Shown here: piece by piece, positions 30,276 through 41,091 of the stretch
Layout of the letters: the number at the start of each line of letters is the position of its first letter
How positions within the stretch are numbered: the stretch's first letter is position 1
Source of the DNA: Adiantum capillus-veneris
Lineage: Eukaryota; Streptophyta; Polypodiopsida; Polypodiales; Pteridaceae
NCBI GenBank assembly: GCA_014529385.2
Contig: CM043954.1
Location: 8,889,306-8,953,305 of the forward strand
DNA: 64,000 bases
Direction: 5' to 3'
Notes under the pieces: model-generated
Databases searched by the model: none
Told to the model about the DNA's origin: nothing
The model's input: the letters and a program-made list of their open reading frames with translations, nothing else
Translations under genes and position numbers: made by a program

Positions 30276-32446
30276 AAAAGTAAATAATCCCGATTATTTA
30301 CTTTTCTCAATTTTTACACTTTTTAGGCTTGTTTTGCCAAATAATTACCTTGTTGTGGTCTCTGGACAAGTTTGGTTGAGTTTGATCAAGATTTGTCCAA
30401 GTTATCAACTGTTCTGTGTCTGCAGACTCTGATTCGAAGAATCTGGCTTAAGTCTCAATTTTGTGATCTACATTTTACTAAATTTGATTTGTGGAGTCTA
30501 CTTGATGTGCTTGACCCCGTGTCAATTGTGTCAAATTTCTCAATTCTGGAGCAAATATAAATAATCGCGATTATTTACTATAGTTTTCTTTTTGTGAACT
30601 TTTTTTCCTTCAAAAGTAAATAATCGCGATTGTTTACTTTTGGTAATTTTTGGTCATCTGAGCATGTACACTTGTTTAACACATCAATATAAGCCTATGA
30701 GTCAAGTTTTACTAAATTTCAACAAGATTTACCAAGTCACACTCAAGTTCTCGACATTCAATACAGACTTCAATTTTTACGAAGGTTTTGGTCTTTTTTG
30801 TGATCCAAACTTCATGAGCCTTCACAAAAGATGTTTGTAGTCATGCTTAGAGTCGATGGTATCAACATTGATCAGTTTTGAGCAAAAAGTTAATAATCGT
30901 GATTATTAACTTTTGACCTAAAATGAACAATTTTTTCAACTTTTTTCCTAAACAGTCTTTTTATGATCTATTTTGAGCCTATGAATCAAGTTAAAACTTA
31001 ATTTGAACAAGAACATCATGTCAGACTCAATTTCTTGACAATCAGTACAGATTTCAATTTTTAACAAGGTTTTGATCGTTTTTGTGATCCAAACTTCATG
31101 AGCCTTCACAAAAGATGTTTGCAATCGTATCAACCTTGATCAGTTTTGAGCCAAAAGTTAATAATCACAATTATTAACTTTTGACCTAAAATGAACAATT
31201 TTTTCAACTTTTTTCCTAAACAGGCTTTTTATGATCTATTTTGAGCCTATGAATCAAGTTAAAACTTAATTTTCATCAAGTTAGACTCAATTTCTCAATA
31301 ATCAGTACAGATTTTGGTTTTTGTCAAGTTTTTGGCATGTTTTGTGATCCAAACTCTATGAGCCTTCACAAAAGATGTTTGCAGTCATGCATAGAGTCTC
31401 TGGTATCAACCTTGATCAATTTTGAGCCAAAAGTTAATAATCGTGATTATTAACTTTGACCTAAACTGAACAATTTTTTCAACTTTTTCGGTGGACAATC
31501 TTTTTATGATCTATTTTGAGTCTATGAATCAAGTTAAAACTTAATTTGGACAATATTCATCAACTTTATCAACTGTTTCGTGTCCGCAGACTTTGATTTC
31601 AAGAATCTGGCTTAAGTCTCACTTTTGTGATCCAAATTTCACCAAAATGGATTTGTGAGGTCTACTTGATATGCTTGACCTTGTGGTATGCCCAAATATG
31701 CAAGATTGTCAATTTCTCGAGCAGATGTAAATAATCGTGATTATTTACTTCTACTAAATTTTTGCAAGTTTTTGTTCCAATCTTGACACAGATCTGTTAA
31801 GCACCTCAAGTTAAGGTTTCTAGCCAAGTTTGGACAAGTTTTGGTCAAATGGTCATCAGTTTTCTGTCCGCAGACTGACTTTGCAAATTTGGTCACAATT
31901 TTCAATCCAATGATCCAAATCTTACCAAATTTGGTTTGTGGGCTTATTACAACATGGTAAAACTAGTGGTATGCTGACTTGGTCAAAAAAGTTGAAAAAT
32001 GGGGCAGATGTAAATAATCGTGATTATTTATAATTGATAATTTTTTTCATCTTTTTGATCAAGTGATCATGTACACTTGTTTATCACATCAATATAAGAC
32101 TATGAATCAAATTTCATCAAGTTTGGACAAATTTTTTTCCAATTTACACTCAAGACTCAGAAAGTCAGTACAAACTTTAGTTTTTACCCAGTTTTTTGTC
32201 AGTTTGGTGATCCAAATCTTTTGTGCCTTTACCAAAGTTGTTTGTACACATGCAATGAGTCAATGGTATGAACCTTGGTCAAATTTGAGCTGAAAGTTAA
32301 TAATCGTGATTATTAACTTTAGGCCCAAAACTGACACTTTTTTGAACTTTTTCACTGGACAGTCTTTTCATGATCTATTGTGAGCCTATGAATCAAGTCA
32401 AACTTTAATTTGGCCTAAAATGTCAAGAAGAGGTAAATAATCTGAG
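30276..32446. repeat. E2 array of near-perfect palindromes at about 280-bp spacing
   Basis: Nine dyad-symmetric sites lie in the E2 leader: 30276..30305, 30557..30581, 30611..30642, 30885..30914, 31153..31182, 31429..31457, 31727..31748, 32011..32030 and 32293..32320, with a half-site at 32432. Each has arms such as AAAAGTTAATAATC or GTAAATAATC and a two-base centre in AATC-GT/CG-GATT. The site at 30885 has two perfect 14-base arms. The sites sit in degenerate tandem units (shared text such as GATCCAAACTTCATGAGCC). Flanks diverge more than the palindromes. No coding region is seen. Confidence 0.85.
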
Positions 32447-32991
32447 TTTTGGCCAACTCTTGAAAATTTTACCTCAAAGTGTCCTTGAGCTTACCCACTG
32501 GTTCATACAACTTTTAGGCTTAGTGTCCAGTTGGATTGACTGGTTTGGAGTCTTTTCGTGCTATTTCTAGCCCTAGATCTGAAACTCTGCAACTTTACAT
32601 AAAGAACTCACAGATGATTTGTTTGGAGTGAGCAATGTTTTGAAATCCACCTCAGATCCTACTTACTCTACTCTTAGATTCTCATGTGATGGGTTTGTGA
32701 AAAGTGTCCACAAACACTTTTTTTCTTGTTTTTTATGGTTTCTTGAGCATTGGTCTTAAGACTTGTCTCGCCTTTCAATCATTCTCCAAATAATAATCCA
32801 AATCTACAATCCTACAATCCTAAAGGTACTCAGTAAGTACGATTACTTCCAAGCTACCTCTACACAACAAAAGACGACAATCTTAAGCTATGCGATTTCT
32901 AAAAACAAAGTTTTACTCTAGGTGAACCTAGAGGAAGTTAATGGACAATTACACAAGACGCTCGTGTTTTTCCTAGTTTAGGTCTCTTTGA
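32447..32991 (-). other. E2 leader next to the primer site
   Basis: Non-coding sequence between the palindrome array and the primer site. No gene, no further palindrome of the array type. It would be the 5' end of the E2 transcript downstream of the LTR. Confidence 0.5.
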
Positions 32992-33009
32992 TCCTCGAGA
33001 GCGATGCCA
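32992..33009 (-). promoter_or_regulatory. E2 primer-binding site
   Basis: The minus strand reads TGGCATCGCTCTCGAGGA, two bases inside the right LTR. It matches the E3 site (TGGCGCCGCTGCCGAGGA) at 15 of 18 positions. It looks like a mutated match to an Asp-type tRNA. Confidence 0.75.
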
Positions 33010-33011
33010 AA

Positions 33012-33342
33012 TGTGGGACGCATGTCTAACCTCACCATCCTATCTTATTGCAGTATTGCGAGAACCACGATTAATTTGTTAAACCATGGGACGAAGCTGA
33101 CTCGACAAGTGCATAAAGGCTACAAGAGTTTGTCAATCTCTTGGAAAACAACTAACAACTCGCATCTAGCTCAAGCTACACTCAAGTGACTGAGTGTAGC
33201 TTGAGTGGCTTTTGGTGACTGAAATCACCAAAAGCCAATCGCTCATCAGCAAACAACTCACATTCGTTACCGCATCAAATTACATCCAAACATAACGAAA
33301 CTTCTAGAACAAGTTTATAAGACCTAAGCACACATGCCTATA
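33012..33342 (-). repeat. E2 5' LTR, first part
   Basis: Begins TGTGGGACGC and matches 13449 onward. E7 is inserted after CTATA (33338..33342). The LTR resumes at 38662. Confidence 0.88.
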
Positions 33343-33765
33343 TGTAAAGAATGAGGATGCAAGAGAGCTACACAAGACAAGCACAAAGCACACAGAGATG
33401 GAAAGCTTCTTCTTCTTCACAGAAAAGAGAGTACAAAATGACTTAGTGCTAAAGCTGAAAAGTAGCACATATGTACATGCGGTCACTAAGTGTGAACTCG
33501 CTAGAAGCGTACTATGCTGGCACTATAAGTGTGAACTCGCTAGAAGCGTACTAGGCTGGCACTATAAGTGTGAACTTGCTAGAAGCGTACTAAGTGTGAA
33601 CTCGCTAGAAGCGTACTAGGCTGGCACTATAAGTGTAGTCCAGCTGTAGAATCACTGGCAGAGATCCTCCGTGTCGATCACCTAACGCGCCAGTGAGTAA
33701 ATGCCGTAAGCGGCCAAGACCCGTAGTGGATGCCGGCTCAAGATGTAGAGCTCGACATCTCAACA
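33343..33765 (-). repeat. E7 3' LTR with tandem repeats
   Basis: TGTAAAGAATG to CTCAACA. It contains about four copies of a unit of roughly 20-40 bp (GTGAACTCGCTAGAAGCGTA plus GGCTGGCACTATAA) at 33488..33630. The 5' LTR has one copy, which accounts for the 104-bp length difference. Confidence 0.93.
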
Positions 33766-33780
33766 CTCCCCCTCGAGCTC
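33766..33780 (-). promoter_or_regulatory. E7 polypurine tract
   Basis: The plus strand reads CTCCCCCTCGAGCTC, so the minus strand has a purine-rich GAGGGGGAG next to the 3' LTR. Confidence 0.75.
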
Positions 33781-33789
33781 TGCATGTCG

Positions 33790-35526
33790 GAGAGTCCAAG
33801 CATAGTCCGAAAACGTCGAAGCTTCTCAACTCCGAGGGCCTTGGTAAAGATATCCGCTATCTGCACCTCTGTGCTGATGTAGACCAAGTCGATGTCGCCC
33901 GCCAACACTCGCTCTCAAACGTAGTGGTAATGGACCTCTATGTGTTTGGTCCTGGCATGGAACACTGGGTTCCTATCCAACTGCATGCTGCTGAGGTTGT
34001 CACAATGGATGAAAATCTGTTGGTCCACCTGCACTCCCAAGTCCTCAAGTAATATGCGTAGCCAAGCTACCTCACACGCCGCAACTGTTGCACCTCTGTA
34101 CTCGGCCTCTGTGCTCGATAAAGCAACCGTAGGCTGCTTTTTGCTGCTCCAAGTAACAACAGCACTCCCAAAAGAGAACATGAAGCCACTCGTAGATCTC
34201 CTATCAACAATGCTACCTGCCCAATCTGCATCTGTATACCCATACAATGCTAATGGTGCATCTGCTGCATAGAACAATGCGTAGTCAAGAGTACCTTGCA
34301 CATACCTAAGTGTGCTGCATGAACTGACTCTCCAAGCCTACTGTGTAGCTCAAGTCTGGCCTCGTGATAATTAAGTAGATTAGACTACCCACAATCTTCC
34401 TGTACATGTTGACATCCTCAACAACATCACCCTTCTCTGCACTCAGCTTTGCATTCACATCCAAGGGAATAGAAATTGGCTTACAATCAGCCATACCATA
34501 CTTTGACAACATGTCCAAAGTATACTGTCTCTGTGATAGCCATACACCCTCTGGAGTCCTGATCACCTCAATGCCAAGAAAGTAGCGCAACTCGCCTAAA
34601 TCTTTCATTTCAAACTCCTGTTTGAGAAGACCCTTCACATGGTCAATCTCAATAGCATTGTCACCAACAATAATAAGGTCGTCTACATATATGGTAATGA
34701 CCACAATCCCCACATCACTCTCACGTACATAGAGTGAATGATCAGCATGAGCTCTCCTAAAACCAATACTGACAAGATACTTGGCAATCCTGTCATACCA
34801 TGCTCTAGAGCCCTGCTTCAAACCATACAAAGCTTTGAGAAGTCTGCATACATAATCTGGGTAACCTGGATCGACATAACCATGTGGCTGATCCATATAC
34901 ACTTCCTCTTGCAACTCACCATTCAAGAAGGAATTCTTTACATCCATTTGATGCATAATCCATCCTCTAGATGCAGCCACTGCTATGACAGCTCTCACAG
35001 TCGTCATCTTTGCCACTGGAGCAAAGGTCTCCTCATAGTCTATGCCATACGTTTGTGCATAACCCTTTGCGAACAGCCTTGCCTTGTGACGCTCAATGTT
35101 ACCATCAGCCTTATGCTTGGTTTTATACACCCATTTACAGCCAATAGCTTTCTTGCCACTTGGCAATGGCACCAACTCCCATGTGTCATTTGCTTCTAAT
35201 GCAGCCTTCTCTTCATTCATTGCATCATCCCAATGCACATTTCCAACTGCATCCTCAAAACATGTGGGCTCCACATCCTGTATCACCTTAGCCATGTAGG
35301 CTTGGTGATGCGCTAGATACCCATCATAAGTCAATTTCTGAACTGGATTTCTGACTCTATTAGATCTGCGCGGTCCTGGGTCACTCCTTTTCCCTCTAGC
35401 ATCTTCTTGTACTTTCCTTACACCAGGTGTCCTAACAGTCGGAATTCCAAATTCCTCATCAAGACATTGTTCAGAACCATCTGAATCCATGTCTACATGT
35501 GAAAAACCTGATGATGCATCAGCCAT
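33790..35526 (-). pseudogene. E7 reverse transcriptase and RNase H
   Basis: The frame 34306..35526 holds copia RT: N-D-T-W-E-L-V, C-K-W-V-Y-K, Q-M-D-V-K-N-S-F-L and I-Y-V-D-D-L-I-I-V-G. It ends at a frameshift with missing codons near 34300. The frame 33915..34301 carries RNase H: Y-T-D-A-D-W-A-G, S-S-T-E-A-E-Y and H-C-D-N. It stops at 33915, and the tail (A-D-I-F-T-K-A-L) follows in the same phase. The upstream stop at 35560 is in phase with this frame, so RT was once continuous with integrase. Confidence 0.9.
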
Positions 35527-35559
35527 AAAGGGAGGTTCATCAACCTTTTCCTTTCCTTT

Positions 35560-37197
35560 TCATGATACGTTCCCTGTACCTGCTGGTGGAGTAACCTGTG
35601 TACGTAGTCTACCATTCCATGGCTTCTCAACAGAGCCACGAGAAGAGGACTCTTGTGGTCCACTCAAAACCTGTGACTGTGGCCTCACATTTTGTACAAC
35701 CACATCATCTTGTACATCAGCCCCAATAGTGCCATGTGCATTACTGTACCAGCTGCTCATCTCATCAAAGACTACATCTCTGCTCACTCGTAATTCTCGT
35801 GTAGTAGGATTGTAGCACCTGTACCCCTTTTGTTCAAGGGAATATCCCACAAGAATACATTTCTCTGCTTTAGGATCCAATTTCCTATGCAACTCATCTG
35901 GTACATGCACGTAAGCTATGCAACCAAACACTTTCAAGTGTGCCAAATCAGGCTTTGTACCTGTAAACTTTTCCTCAGGTGTTACATCATGCACCGCAGC
36001 TGTAGGTGTCCTGTTCATAATGTACACAGCTGTATTTACGGCTTCAACCCAGAAATGATGAGGCACGTTCTTCTCATTCATCAATGCACGTGCAACCTCT
36101 GCAATGTGCCTGTTTTTCCTTTCTGCGACCCCATTCTGTTGTGGAGTATATCTGCATGTAAACTGCCTGTGTATACCATGCATTCGCAGAAAATCTGAAA
36201 AATCATTGGAGAAGTACTCTCCCCCTCCATCTGACCTCAATGTCTTGATTTGCATATCTGTCTCCTTCTCAATCATGACTTTGAAGTCTTGAAAGTGACC
36301 AAACACTTCACTTTTGTTATGCATGAAGTAGACCCATACTTTCCTTGTATGGTCATCAATGAAAGAGACATAATACCTGCAACCATGTATACTTGCAGTA
36401 TTGGTTGGACCCCAAACATCTGTGTGCACCACCTCAAGTGGCTTTTTACATATATTGCGCTCATGTGGAAATGAGCCCTTTGACTGTTTTCCAAACTGGC
36501 ATGCTGCACACACTTTATGCATACCATCCACATTGAATTTGGGCAAACCTTTTACAATCTGCTTTGATTGCAGGCTGCGCAATCTCTGCTCATTGACATG
36601 GCCAATGCGTTTGTGCCAAATGTCAACATCAACCACAACACCTGTGCCCTGTGCAAATAATGCAGCTTTTACCTCAGGCATGTCTACATTCAGCGTAAAC
36701 ATTCTGCCCACAGATTTCCCCTCTGTGATCAACTTACAGCCATTCTGAAAATCTTCTACATAATAGCCATTCGGATTGAAACAAACCTGCAAACCCTGCT
36801 CAACCATTTGTCTAACAGAAACAAGATTCTTTGTAATGTTTGGGACATGAAGTACATCTGCTAAGTACTTTGATTTTCCACTCTTCGTATTTAGAGATAT
36901 GTCTCCTACATGAGCAATGGGGTGAGCTGTGTCATCTCCTGTCTGCACATAGCCTGACACATCTGGTTTGCGCATATCTCTAAACCACTCTCCACGAGAC
37001 GTCATGTGATTAGAGGCACCTGAATCCACATACCAAACATTATCTTGGGTGGAATTCTCTGCAGTCATTGTATTCATTACATGCTGCATAACAAACATGC
37101 GCTCGTTTTTGCTGTCATCTGCATCTCTGCTAGTAGATGCATAGTTGCCATGTTCTCTCTTTCCACTTGCTTTTCCCTTTGGACAGTCACGTGACAT
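35560..37197 (-). pseudogene. E7 zinc knuckle, protease and integrase
   Basis: In phase with gag upstream, from which a stop at 37237 separates it. Order: zinc knuckle (C-W-T-C-G-E-R-G-H-M-S-R-D-C across the first codons), protease W-Y-V-D-S-G-A-S-N-H-M, integrase zinc site (H-K-R-I-G-H-V, C-A-A-C-Q), catalytic D in F-I-D-D-H-T-R-K, D in L-R-S-D-G-G-G-E-Y, E in N-G-V-A-E-R-K-N. A TGA at 35560..35562 ends it inside the integrase-RT linker. Confidence 0.9.
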
Positions 37198-37236
37198 GTG
37201 ACCTCTTTCACCACAAGTCCAACATTCTCTGCTATC

Positions 37237-38052
37237 TTAAGTATGTTGCTGCCTACTTGATCCTGCACCACGACCTCTTTGACTCCCCCTGCCTTGAGAC
37301 TGGTTTCCCCTGCCGCCTGTATTGTTTTGATTTGATTGACCTTCCAAAAATTGGCCCCTGCAACTCCTTGGGCCTCGACCACGACCTCTACCTCTACCTC
37401 TGTTGGAGTTAGAATAGAAGGCCTGTTCAGAATTATTTCTTCCATTAGAAGAAGATGTGTCAAGGTTCTTCTCCTCAAGAATAAGCATAGAAATCAAATC
37501 TTGGAACACGGGGATGTCATCTCTTGTATTCATGGAAGACCTAAAATGTACATACTCATCTCCTAGACCATCCAAGCATGCACGGACAATGTCATCGTCT
37601 TCCACTGAGACTTTAATAGATCCAAGAGCCTCAATGATACTCTTGATCTTCAAGGCATAATCATTGATTGAGAGGTTGTTCCTCTTAACCTGATTTAGCT
37701 CCGACTTTAGTTGAAGCTTCCTAGCCTTGGTGTTCACCTCGAACACTCTGCCTAAGTTTCTCCATGCAATGGCAGGGGTTTTAGCATCCTGTAGATAGCC
37801 CATCATGCCATCTGTGATGCTCATAGAAAGCCAATACATCACTTTGCTCTGGCCTTGTTGCCAGTCCCTCAAAGCTTTCCTTTGTTGTGCTGTAGCATTT
37901 GCCTCGGGAATCTCTGGTTCCTTTTCATTGTCTCCTTCTACATAGTCCCAATAACCTTTTTCTTTTAGGAAATTTGTTATTCTGAACTTCCATGCAAGGT
38001 AGTTATTTTTCTCAAGCTTCTCAGTGACAATCTGACTGAAACCGTCAGACAT
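37237..38052 (-). pseudogene. E7 gag
   Basis: A 271-residue frame from ATG 38052, about 270 bp after the primer site. It has the copia gag signature (L-E-K-N-N-Y-L-A-W-K near residues 13-22, then L-K-S-E-L-N and a Gly/Arg/Gln-rich tail) and ends at a stop just before the zinc knuckle. Only one stop separates it from the next frame in the same phase. Confidence 0.9.
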
Positions 38053-38321
38053 CTTGAAGCACTAAGACAAAATAGTTGCAATCTGCAAAAACCTGCAAAT
38101 CTGCTGAACCTGCTATCATGGTACCTGTAACGCTTCCTACACTCAACGAGTGTCCACAATCAAGCATACATACAACCACTGTACTTGTACAATAAATCTC
38201 TGTGTACTGCACTTTGGAGACCTGTTCAGAAACTTGTACGAAAAACTTATACTGCATCTGGTCGTGGATTGCGAACGAAGGGATTGTGATGCTCTTGCTC
38301 TCTTAGCCTCTCTTGCCTGCA

Positions 38322-38337
38322 CCAGGCTCTGATACCA
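38322..38337 (-). promoter_or_regulatory. E7 primer-binding site
   Basis: The minus strand reads TGGTATCAGAGCCTGG, a match to initiator Met-tRNA, directly against the 5' LTR. Confidence 0.93.
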
Positions 38338-38656
38338 TGTAAAGAATGAGGATGCAAGAGAGCTACACAAGACAAGCAAAAAGCACACAGAGATGGAAAG
38401 CTTCTTCTTCTTCACAGAAAAGAGAGTACAAAATGACTTAGTGCTAAAGCTGAAAAGTAGCACATATGTACATGCGGTCACTAAGTGTGAACTCGCTAGA
38501 AGCGTACTAGGCTGGCACTATAAGTGTAGTCCAGCTGTAGAATCACTGGCAGAGATCCTCCGTGTCGGTCACCTAACGCGCCAGTGAGTAAATGCCGTAA
38601 GCGGCCAAGACCCGTAGTGGATGCCAGCTCAAGATGTAGAGCTCGACATCTCAACA
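38338..38656 (-). repeat. E7 5' LTR
   Basis: 319-bp copy, TGTAAAGAATG to CTCAACA, with a single copy of the unit amplified in the 3' LTR. Confidence 0.93.
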
Positions 38657-38661
38657 CTATA

Positions 38662-39373
38662 GCCTCAAACCCCACTTTAGATCAAGTTCCAAAATTGTGA
38701 TTATTAACAGCAATGGATTTTTGACCTAGTTGTTTTCGACCCAGAATGCATCTAAATTCTTAGCAATGATGCCCCAATACCCTGCCTATGCTTAGTTTTT
38801 TATTTGAACAAGTAAATTCCTAGTTATGATGAGATTATAGGACGCGGGTCGACGATACCAAAAGCTACGAAATAATGTGAATGGCTTACGTCAACGCGTA
38901 GAGCTCTTACTTGTGGTTGCAATGCAACAAACGCGACTACAATGTGACAACCGGGGAGGGAGTAGGAAGCGCAAGAAGGAGAGGAGTGAGCATTGTTAGC
39001 TCACGATGTGTATTTCTTATCCAAAAACTTAATAAAATCTTTACAAAGTTGGCTTTTATACCTTAGCCAAGGTCTAAAATGTGTAATGTCAGGCACCCAA
39101 GACCTTTAAGGCTCCACACTTACTGTATCTGCAACCTAGGTACACTAGCTGACCTACGCTTTACATCTTGGAACTCTTATTGAGCTTGTAACACATTAAA
39201 ATATTACAATGGCTTGAAATAAATCAGGAATTTACAATACGCGACCATTTTGAGAAAACGTGTGATAAATGTGTAAATCCAATCTTTACTGCTTCTTCAC
39301 TTTGATCTTCGATGTGCATCCGTTCGTCTTGGTCTTTAGCAGCTTCTCTTAACTGACATTGGCTTAGTTAACA
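38662..39373 (-). repeat. E2 5' LTR, second part
   Basis: Matches 13745..14163 and 23020..23313 and ends TAGTTAACA. It contains GTGATTATTAAC at 38697..38708, the right half of the internal E2 palindrome. At about 39077 it preserves the empty target of E5. Confidence 0.88.
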
Positions 39374-41091
39374 GTCTTGGCTATACTCATCTGCAGCAAA
39401 GATCTTCCCGTGTCCTTTAAGTAGCAGGGGACTTTTGATCTTCCCTCAATTACCTCGAAAGGTGCTTTTCCCGTGGAAGTATGTACAGTGTTATTGTAAG
39501 CATACTCCACTAAGGGTAAGTACTTTTCCCATTGGGACCTTTGATCTACTTCCGTTACATAGGCTTTTAGTAGATCAAGAATTGTTAGGTTAGCTATTTC
39601 ACTTTGGTCATCCATTTGCGGGTGATAGGCCGAAGAGAAATTTAGCATTGTCTCTAAATTCTCAAAGAGACCCTTCCAAAAATTACTGATCATTCTAGAA
39701 TCTCTATCCAACACTATGGACATTGGCAAGCCATGGTACTTGAAGATTTGTGATATGAAGAGGGTTGCCATTTGATGGGCTTTGATAGTCTTTTTGACAG
39801 GTATAAAATGAGATTGTTTGTTGAACCTGTCTACTATCATCCATATTCCCGTATTCCCATGGATAGACTTAGGCAATCCAAAGATAAAATCCATGGATAT
39901 GCTTTCCCATGGTGAGTTAGGGATTGCCAAAGGTTGAAGCAATCCAGGTTACTTCCCTCTATCAAACCTCGTCTTTTTGGCATACCACACATTTAGAAAC
40001 ACTCTTTTATGTTTGCTTTCATGGTAGGCCAATAGAAATATGTTTCAATCCCTAGTAGACTGAATCCCTCTATGCCTCGCATAAGGATGAGCATGAGATT
40101 CATACATTACTTTCTCACGTAGTGAGCTAGTAACGCATAGTCTATTGCCATAGAGAAGATAACCATCTTGTAAGATAAATGGGTCTTCTTTCTTCCCTAG
40201 TGCAAGGGCTGAAATCACATCTCTAAAATCGGGATCAATAGCATACTCATCTATCATAGAAGATAGATCATTGTGAGTTTCTATGGAAACCGCATTCACT
40301 CTCAGTCGTCTTGAGAGTGCATCGGCTACTCGATTATGCTTTCCACCAATATGAGCAATATGGAAATGAAATTGAGAATGGAAATTTTCACACCTTATTT
40401 GTTTGTCGAAGAGCTTGGTCTGCGACATGAAGTACTTAATACTTTGGTGATCCGTCCTCAGAATAAAAGGAGTTCCCAATAAATAGTGCTTCCATGAGTC
40501 TAAGGCATGTAGAACTGCGAGGAGTTCCTTTTCATATATGCCTAGAGCTTGCTCAATAGGGTCGAGACTTTGACCTTCATAGGCTATGGCGTGCCCTTCT
40601 TGGAGCAAAAAAGTTCCATTTCAATCACCACAAGCGTCACATTAGACCACAGGTTGAGAGATAAGCTTTTCTTTAAGCTTTTTGAAAGCATTGTTCTCCT
40701 TGGCAAACCATGTATACCTAATGTTTTTCTTTGCTAGGTCATGTAATGGTCCTGCGATTTGTGAGAACTTTTCTATGAAGCGTCTATAGTATGCACACAT
40801 ACCTATAAAGCTTCTTAGTTCATGAAGATTCCTTGGCTTAGGCCATCCTTTTATTACCTCTAACTTTGATGGATTCATTTGGATGCCATCTTGAGAGATA
40901 ATGTGACCTAAATATTGAATCTCTTGTAAGAAAAAGTCACTTTTCTTTCAATTAACATAAAGAGTAGATGATAATATCATCAAAGAACACTCCAGTAAAG
41001 GTTGGATGACGCCTAGATAGCTTCTCCATCAAGCCGTTGAATGTGGTTGGTGCATTGGTCAAGCCAAAAGACATGACAATGTATTCGTAAA
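39374..41091 (-). pseudogene. E4 RT C-terminus, RNase H and integrase
   Basis: On the minus strand from the E3 insertion point. RT resumes at F-G-L-T-N-A-P and F-F-D-D-I-I-I-Y-S near 40980..41090. RNase H spans about 40045..40650, with D-A-C-G-D, Y-E-K-E-L-L-A, R-T-D-H and V-A-D-A-L-S-R. Integrase has its Asp in S-M-D-F-I-F, the second in V-L-D-R-D-S and the Glu in D-Q-S-E-I-A-N (39364..39942). It is cut at 39374 by E2. Stops at about 40640, 40045 and 39945 interrupt the phase. The frame is that of an ordinary single-RNase-H gypsy pol. Confidence 0.88.

Larger units (their letters stand above)
33343..38656 (-). mobile_element. E7: Ty1/copia retrotransposon
   Basis: LTRs of 423 bp (left, 3') and 319 bp (right, 5'), a Met-tRNA primer site beside the right LTR, a polypurine tract beside the left one, and a copia polyprotein on the minus strand. 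CTATA flanks both ends (33338..33342 and 38657..38661). The uninterrupted target is seen in the other E2 LTR at about 13740 (CATGCCTATGGCC). At least three stops and one frameshift with lost codons break the protein. Confidence 0.95.
13449..39373 (-). mobile_element. E2: large non-autonomous-looking gypsy-type LTR element
   Basis: Two LTRs (TGTTAGACGC or TGTGGGACGC to AGTTAACA) lie in the same orientation. The left one is split by E5 and the right one by E7. The flanks GTCTC (13444..13448) and GTCTT (39374..39378) differ at one base. The primer site beside the right LTR at 32992..33009 and the C-rich tract beside the left LTR at 23314..23323 place the element on the minus strand. The interior (23314..33011, 9.7 kb including an E8 remnant) has a palindrome array, a Y-x-D-x-x-G-x-x-Y protein region, a retropepsin-like domain and a W-[IV]-P-K tail. 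I find no RT, RNase H or integrase. It may be mobilised by a related autonomous element such as E3. Confidence 0.85.

Noticed and set aside
30885-32320. CRISPR-like array (short repeats at regular spacing)
   Set aside because: The units are palindromes inside long diverged tandem repeats, with spacers of about 250 bp in a plant retrotransposon. No cas genes are present.
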